Shown here piece by piece: positions 58,379 to 64,000 of a stretch of DNA of 64,000 bases. Under the pieces are notes generated by a model that searched no databases, was not told where the DNA came from, and saw only the letters and a list, made by a program, of their open reading frames with translations. The DNA is from Pempheris klunzingeri (Eukaryota; Chordata; Actinopteri; Acropomatiformes; Pempheridae): assembly GCF_042242105.1 (NCBI RefSeq), contig NC_092020.1:14201288-14265287 (forward strand). The letters are read 5' to 3'. How positions within the stretch are numbered: the first letter of the stretch is position 1; every line of letters begins with the position of its first letter. Position numbers and translations under genes: made by a program.

Positions 58379-59942
58379 CTAAGCCTCCACAGCGGCGAGG
58401 CCGTTGCTGTGAGGTTTGTAGCCGTTCGCTTCGGTGTGGTTGAGCGCCTGCATCTCCTGTTCGGCGGCTCGCTTGTCTCTGGCCTCCTTTTCCCTCAGCA
58501 GGTTTCGACGGTGGTAGAACAGGTAACCCGGCAACAAGAAGCCGGCCAATGAGAAGATCAGCAGGCCGAAGTTGATCTGAATGACAGTTGGACGACAGAA
58601 GTGGAAAGTTACAGCTACAGTCATATAGTTCATGATAGGTGTTTGTTTTGTCCCTGAAAATAATCACAAATATACTTATTGTATATGATACGTTTTTGAC
58701 TTGATGGTGCTGGATGAAAAGTGAGAGGATGACTGAAGTTATTGCAATTAATCGTGAGTTGGACATGAATGTCTGCCCCAAATGTAAGTATTCTTTTCCT
58801 GATGGTAAATTCTCTATAAAATGTAACTTTAATGTCATCTGTGCTCAAAATGTCTCATTGCACCCTCAGAATTAAGACACAAAGAGAGATAAGTGAGCAT
58901 CCTAACCCAGTAGGGGTTTCCATTCAGTGGTCCGACCATGGCAATGAAGAGCGGCTGCTGCAGCAGAGCGATCACAGCGCTGATCATGGACTGGAGGCCT
59001 GTTAGAGTGCCAAAGTGGTTGGACGGGTAGCTGTGGGAGATACACAGGCGGTTACCAAGAGTTCAAAACGCCACAAAAAATGATGCGACACAGATTAATA
59101 AGGAAAATGTTATAAAACCAAATGTGATACAAATTTATGATGGGACACTGTAGAACAGTGCAGAAGCACAGAAGAAGCAAACTCGTAATACATTAAATGT
59201 AACTTTTCAATTAGTTATTCTTTTACTGGTGGGTTGTTTGAGTGCCTCAGACTGTCAAAATGACTTTTACACTCAGAAGTGATGTACATATTTTAACTGT
59301 GCGCAAGCCCACACGCCATCTTGTGTGATCAACATCTTTATATTAAGCAGGTTAAATATTACACTGTATCATATCATAAAAACAAACTGAATGCAAGACT
59401 GGACTCAATATGGTCACTACTGACTCAGTTCATGAAATTTGTTAAAAAAACGCGTTGAATGGTTGCAGTGGTGTGGTTGTTTTACACACAACACAGCATC
59501 CCCTACTTTTGTCACCACATCTGGTAGTTTTTATCACACTGTAAAATGCTGCTTTATGTTTAGGTGTTTATGTGGTGCTAGAAGCAGCTATAAATGGGTC
59601 AGAAAAGACTTAACAGTTTCATTGCCAGATCTCAAATATTATACTGTTACAAAGTTGAATGTGTGTTATCTTATTAATGCACATTTTAGTTACTCAGTTT
59701 TTCTGCTTTGATAGAAAATATATTCAATCATCCTCCAAGGTGTGAATGTGTTGGTGATGTGGTTGAATGAATTAGTAGCACTCACACAGCAGCATAAAGG
59801 CCTCCGCAGCAGGAGTGGATGAAGCCTCGCACCATAGTGTGGAGGATGAAGGTCAAGATCTGAGGAAGGAAAAGAGGCAACACATCAATGGGACTATTTA
59901 TTCTTTACATGTTTCCTTGTTTGCTGGCTGCCATAATGTGTT

Positions 59943-59992
<50 letters not shown>

Positions 59993-62349
59993 TGCTACCT
60001 GTAGAGGCAGGTTGTCTATGAGGCAGCAGCCCCCGAAAGTAAGCAGCAGCAGGTTGGTGAGAATGAAGGCTCTCATGGCGTTGGTCACTTTCTGGATCTT
60101 GCGGTCTCTCTTGGGTCCACTGGCCTGTCTGATGGGGCACAGATGCAGAGGTAATTTAACATCAATGGTATGCTGGACTACTCCCATTATAATCACCCCA
60201 TCCGTAATTCACATGCATGTCTGCACACTTAACAAAAATGATGCTAAATAGCACTGAAAGTGGTTCCTTGGCTTGTAATCATAAAGGGAACCACCTTTGG
60301 TGTCTATCTGGTACCTATCTTTAAAGGTGCCACATAGGACCTATGTCAAATGAAAACCTTTCCCCAACTAAACTAAATTAAGTACAAGAACCAGTAAAGA
60401 ACCTCTAAAGAATGATATGGGGCCTTGACAGTTTCTTTATATGCAGTGGTGCTATATAGCACGTCAACCGCCCCAAAGAGCCGCTGAAGAAGCACACATT
60501 TTTTGTGTGTGTCGTATCTGGGCACATGACACACACGAAATGGACCACGTCATCCTAAGAATACTCTGGATTTTCTTGCCACGTCAGTGAACGGAGAGAC
60601 CATGACTGTGCTGTTGAATCCACTGCTCACCTCTGCTCTGTGGTTAGGGGGACGGCCTTCTCATCTTCACACTCCTTCATCTTCCAGTCCATGATGTATC
60701 CAATCAGAGGACATGTGACCAGACACAGCAGCTGCAGCGTGCCGAAGATGGATGAGTAGAAACTCACTGAAGGAGAACATATGAAATCAAATTAAGAATA
60801 AAAAAAAGATATTCCAGACAAGTTACATTAAATATACAAACTCAAAGCCGTGTTTTCTTAGGCTACTCACCTTTCTCTTCTGCCTCAATCAACAGTTGCT
60901 CGGAGGCTGAAATATGAAAACAAAGACCCACTCTGTCAGTGACTCTTAGATGCTTTTGTTACAATACATTTAAAAAGCCCAGTGAGTGTTTGCTGGGGAT
61001 GTGGTTGAGGTTTCGACACTCACCATGCTCTTCACCATGCGTGACCATAAACTCCAGCATCTTGTTCATTGCACCCATGAAGAAGATGATCCTCAACTGG
61101 GACATCCCCATTGTGACCAGACTCCACAGGAAGATGGGAGAAAACACTGACCGACGGAAGGGAACAGTGTCTGAGAGAGGAGGAGGAGGAGGAGGCGGGT
61201 GGTTTTCAGTCAGTCAGCCTTTCAACAAAGCGGTATAGTATAAATAAGCGGTTCCCAAGCTGGGGGTGGGGAGTCACAACCCAACGAGAGGTACACCTTA
61301 ATCATCTATGTGACCCCTCAGGAAGTATCTGAGCTGTCACAAGATGATTAAAAGGAGAGACAAGCAGAAGAAGATAATTTAACAAAACAAAAACGTTACT
61401 TTTTGTTTGAATTGGTCAAAATAAAGTTTTGAAGGAACACAATCCAAAAAGATTGGAAGACAGTGTTAACTATAAACTATAAAGGAAATGGCTGAGAGAA
61501 TTGACTTACTGGGTGCAGCTTCAGGTCCATTAGGAAGCTTTTCCGTGGAGTGTCGGATGTCTCCATTTTTCTGGCTCAGTCTCTCTCCAACAGCCTTCTG
61601 GTCTGATGAAGGCAGCTCTTGCAGCGTGAGGATCTTACTGTTAAATATATCAAACACACACTGAGGCTGGAGTGATAGAGTGATGGTCCGGTAATGTTTT
61701 TCATGCCCGAGTGTCTCTTGAAAGAGACGAAGCAGCAGACTGGCAGCCTCACTAACCTGTAGTCTACTTCGTCTGGTGTTGGGAAGCCTTCTGTGGGCCA
61801 GTTGAGGAAACAGTTGAAAAAGACAAACCCAGCAAGACCCGCCCACATCCACATGATCACCTGGAAGGACACGCCTGCATCATAGATCAGCTGCAAAGGA
61901 GAGAGATAAAGAGGAGAGAGTTACATATTTTTAAGCAACTTGCAATTGCTTTTAAAGTTCACTGATGGATTTGGCCACTAGTAAACAACTCTGGCATGTT
62001 ATCACCTAGATATCTCTCTGGAAGGCCAACATATGGCCACACAAGACCCCAGGAACTCTAATTTAAAGATTATGTATTTTTGTCAATTTTGTTATCTTCT
62101 CTAATTCTGGCCATAACAATGTTTATATATTCCACCATTACAGCACCATTATGTAGTATTGTAGCTATTTATATTTATGTGGTTTATTTGAGAAAACTCT
62201 GAAGAATGTGTCAATATTATTGCCTATTCCTGCGAGTGTAGCCTTTGCAGTAGTACCTTGACTCCAGGGAAGGTGACAGCAGAGGAGGCGTAGGAGCCAA
62301 TCATCAGAGACATGACTGTGGAGCTCAGAGCACCAAACATGTTGGGGAG
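58379..62349 (-). CDS. slc43a1: Slc43a1, L-type amino-acid transporter 3 (LAT3), 3' ten coding exons, partial
   Basis: Sodium-independent facilitative carrier of large neutral amino acids, SLC43 family, plasma membrane. Minus-strand exons in coding order: 62257-62349, 61757-61890, 61510-61637, 61024-61170, 60871-60906, 60631-60766, 59999-60128, 59786-59859, 58907-59030, 58379-58576; 1200 nt, 399 C-terminal residues. It begins [20 protein letters not shown] (human LPNMFGNLRSTLMALMIGSY). It shares [85 protein letters not shown] and [16 protein letters not shown]. The variable cytosolic loop keeps [10 protein letters not shown]. The N-terminal ~190 residues are not found in 62350-64000, so their exons lie beyond the right edge. 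Whether this is the a or b fish copy cannot be told. The donor at 59998 is next to a long CA repeat. Confidence 0.93.
59950..59988. repeat. (TG)n microsatellite at an slc43a1 donor
   Basis: A pure TG run of about 20 units on the + strand. On the gene strand it is a CA repeat starting 11 bases after the donor of exon 59999-60128, whose 5' splice site (GTAGCA) is weak. Confidence 0.9.
60245..60510. mobile_element. MITE-like repeat in slc43a1 intron
   Basis: Words such as AAAGGGAACCACC, GGTACCTATCTTTAAAGG, AAGAACCTCTAAAG and CAGTGGTGCTATATAGCACG are typical of the abundant fish non-autonomous DNA elements built around 'GGTTCT...GTGGTGCTATATAGCACC'. Decayed; boundaries approximate. Confidence 0.5.
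61252..61400. mobile_element. hAT-type non-autonomous element relic
   Basis: GCGGTTCCCAAGCTGGGGGT, then GGGGAGTCACAACCCAACGA, then ACAAGATGATTAAAAGGAGA follows the fish repeat 'GTGGTTCCCAACCTGGGGGTCGGGAC...CGAGATGATTAATGGGAGAGGAAAG'. It lies in the slc43a1 intron between exons 61024-61170 and 61510-61637. Confidence 0.55.
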
Positions 62350-64000
62350 CTGCAGAGACAGGAAACAGGAAGGAAGGAATAAGAAACACATTAATAAATA
62401 GACACTATAGATGTCAGTTATTACAATAATGTTCACCAAGACTTCCTCAATGTAGTTTCATCAGGGTGCAGTGGATTATTTTGCCCAGCAGAGGACAGAA
62501 AGGTGCTTAGTGTGAGCAGGATGAACCAGACTGGGAAAGTTCCTGTTAGTGAGACGCTGTGAACTTTTCCTGCCTGTTGAGTTTGCACCCAGTAACACTT
62601 CAATCACCCTGCAGAGCAGACTCATTAAAAAAATATTAGTTTCCATGTCATGAGGAAACAAGAAACACAGTCATGACCCAGTTTGGGTCCTGACCCCAGA
62701 CCAGACTAAGCTACACTTAGACACATATCCACTGCCTTTATTCTTGCTTATTCAACAAATTCTTTGAGTTAGGATTAAAAATGTGGAAGCCGATCTATAG
62801 CCAGGTCTCGATGAACTTCAGAGAGCTCGGTGGACCCAGCGTGGGGGCATGCATGACACACAGCAAAGGGGACAAGGTGGTGGGCACCAGGCACTAACAC
62901 ATCATATATTAAGTCGACCTATTTACAGTAGTAAGAAGCTTAGCAAACGTTACAATGACCTATTGTGCTGCCAGCGTCCTTTGATTAGAGGTTTAAATGG
63001 GTCAATCACGATTATAAAATCACATGTGTGGGATTTTAGGTGTGCAGCATGACAAGCTGACTATTCTCTCTCAACACTGACCATGGTTTTCCAAACTTCT
63101 GCTAGCGTCACCTAATCTCCTCGCTGGGTCAGAGTTCATCGTGTAGTGTCAGTGTCTTTTTTTTCTTTCCTCCCACAGTTGTGTTCCACACCCTGACACC
63201 GATCTCACCTGACCAAAAGTCAAAAGGTCGGAAATTGGGAACAGAATGAGCCAAAAGACAATTAGCATTGGCATTTGTATATTAACATTTTTAGCAAAGA
63301 GTGAGCAAACCAATTCAGATGTTTATTATTATTTTTGACCTTCTTGTATAGACTGACTGAGTAAAAACATAGACTGAAAATATGGGGGGAAAGAGGCGTA
63401 TGACAACATCAACGGTCCCAAGTTCAAATTGAACTGTGGATGCTGCGGCTCCCTGGCATGTGTCGTAACCACTGGCCCACCAGGACACCAGAGTCAGACA
63501 TTTATTAAGTCCAATGTTCACGTCAGGCCCTCTTGAACGAGGTGAAGGAAGGGTGAACAGATGGATGGAGAAATGGAAGGTTGGCCGGATGATGACAATT
63601 TCGATTACAAATCTACAAACCATGCTAACATGCACTATAAATACAAAATGTGAAGATAAGGATTGCAAATAGTGTTGATTTTATAATAGTATTTCAGTGC
63701 CCATTAAAGCTATTTAAACCTGCGAAATCATGCAGAATTATCACAATATAAAGTTGATATAGCGAACACATGAGCAAACAGTTGTTTAGTTACAGATCCT
63801 GCAGGCATGGAACAATACTATCATTAATTTGGAGATGTGTTTGTGGCCACCTGATAAATGTTATCTAATTGTGGTTTTCATCAGCTGTTGAGGGAGATTT
63901 CTGCCTCTTGCGCTGCTGAATGCTCCACTATGTTAACCAGGTAGCTGCTAACTTTGCCAATTGGCGCTAAGTAACATAAAGTGGAGTTTGTAGTTTTTTA
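62350..64000 (-). other. slc43a1 intron, continuing beyond the window
   Basis: No SLC43-like exon was found in either strand here, so this is a large intron. Around 63415-63480, CCCAAGTTCAAATTGAACTG, then GCTGCGGCTCCCTGGCATGT, may be a diverged tRNA-SINE body (the AGTTCAAAT string resembles a B box), but this is weak. Confidence 0.6.

Noticed and set aside
59894-60196. Minus-strand ORF of 100 codons with a Thr-His repeat
   Set aside because: The first part is the true slc43a1 exon (59999-60128); the Thr-His part is the intronic CA microsatellite read through.
63400-63490. tRNA gene or intact tRNA-SINE
   Set aside because: The AGTTCAAAT string resembles a B box, but no A box or cloverleaf arms could be paired at the right distance.
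1-64000. CRISPR array, bacterial operon, phage or toxin-antitoxin content
   Set aside because: All supported genes are spliced vertebrate genes. No regularly spaced identical repeats with unique spacers were seen; the tandem repeats are simple microsatellites or a degenerate minisatellite.

Overview
This 64 kb window comes from the nuclear genome of a ray-finned fish, most likely a percomorph. It holds compact multi-exon vertebrate genes with GT-AG introns, many CA/GT microsatellites, and relics of interspersed repeats that I recognise from spiny-rayed fishes. The genes match the vertebrate neighbourhood that lies at human 11q12 (SLC43A3, RTN4RL2, SLC43A1, CLP1, ZDHHC5, MED19, TMX2, SELENOH). 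I rebuilt the exons by hand from splice sites, reading phase and remembered vertebrate protein sequences. Every complete model closes in frame at about the length of its human counterpart.

Layout: slc43a3 (+, 12 coding exons, 189-7736); a gap of about 6 kb with repeat relics; rtn4rl2 (+, 4 coding exons, 14205-18396, behind a TATA box); a gap of about 8 kb that ends in a LINE 3' end; selenoh (+, 4 coding exons with an in-frame UGA and a SECIS element, 26708-29008 plus 3' UTR to about 30.1 kb); clp1 (+, 30897-32917); zdhhc5 (+, 11 coding exons, 37536-44386); tmx2 (-, 8 coding exons, 46993-50009); pmf1 (+, 50196-52419); med19 (+, 52764-55325); slc43a1 (-, only the ten 3' coding exons, 58379-62349; its 5' part lies beyond the right edge).

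These are mostly unrelated housekeeping genes: nucleobase and amino-acid transporters, a Nogo-receptor homologue, a nuclear selenoprotein, an RNA 5' kinase, a palmitoyltransferase, an ER thioredoxin-like protein, a kinetochore subunit and a Mediator subunit. They are tightly packed. tmx2 and pmf1 are divergent, with 186 bp between their start codons. pmf1 and med19 are in tandem. zdhhc5/tmx2 and med19/slc43a1 converge, with predicted 3' ends roughly 70-160 bp apart.

I see no sign of an undescribed multi-gene system. The items most worth a second look are: the SECIS element of selenoh, apparently on its own 3' UTR exon; two successive LINE tails abutting the selenoh start; twin perfect hairpins in an slc43a3 intron; CA microsatellites close to 5' splice sites in several genes; a Tc1-type transposon relic split by another repeat; and the position of pmf1 between tmx2 and med19.
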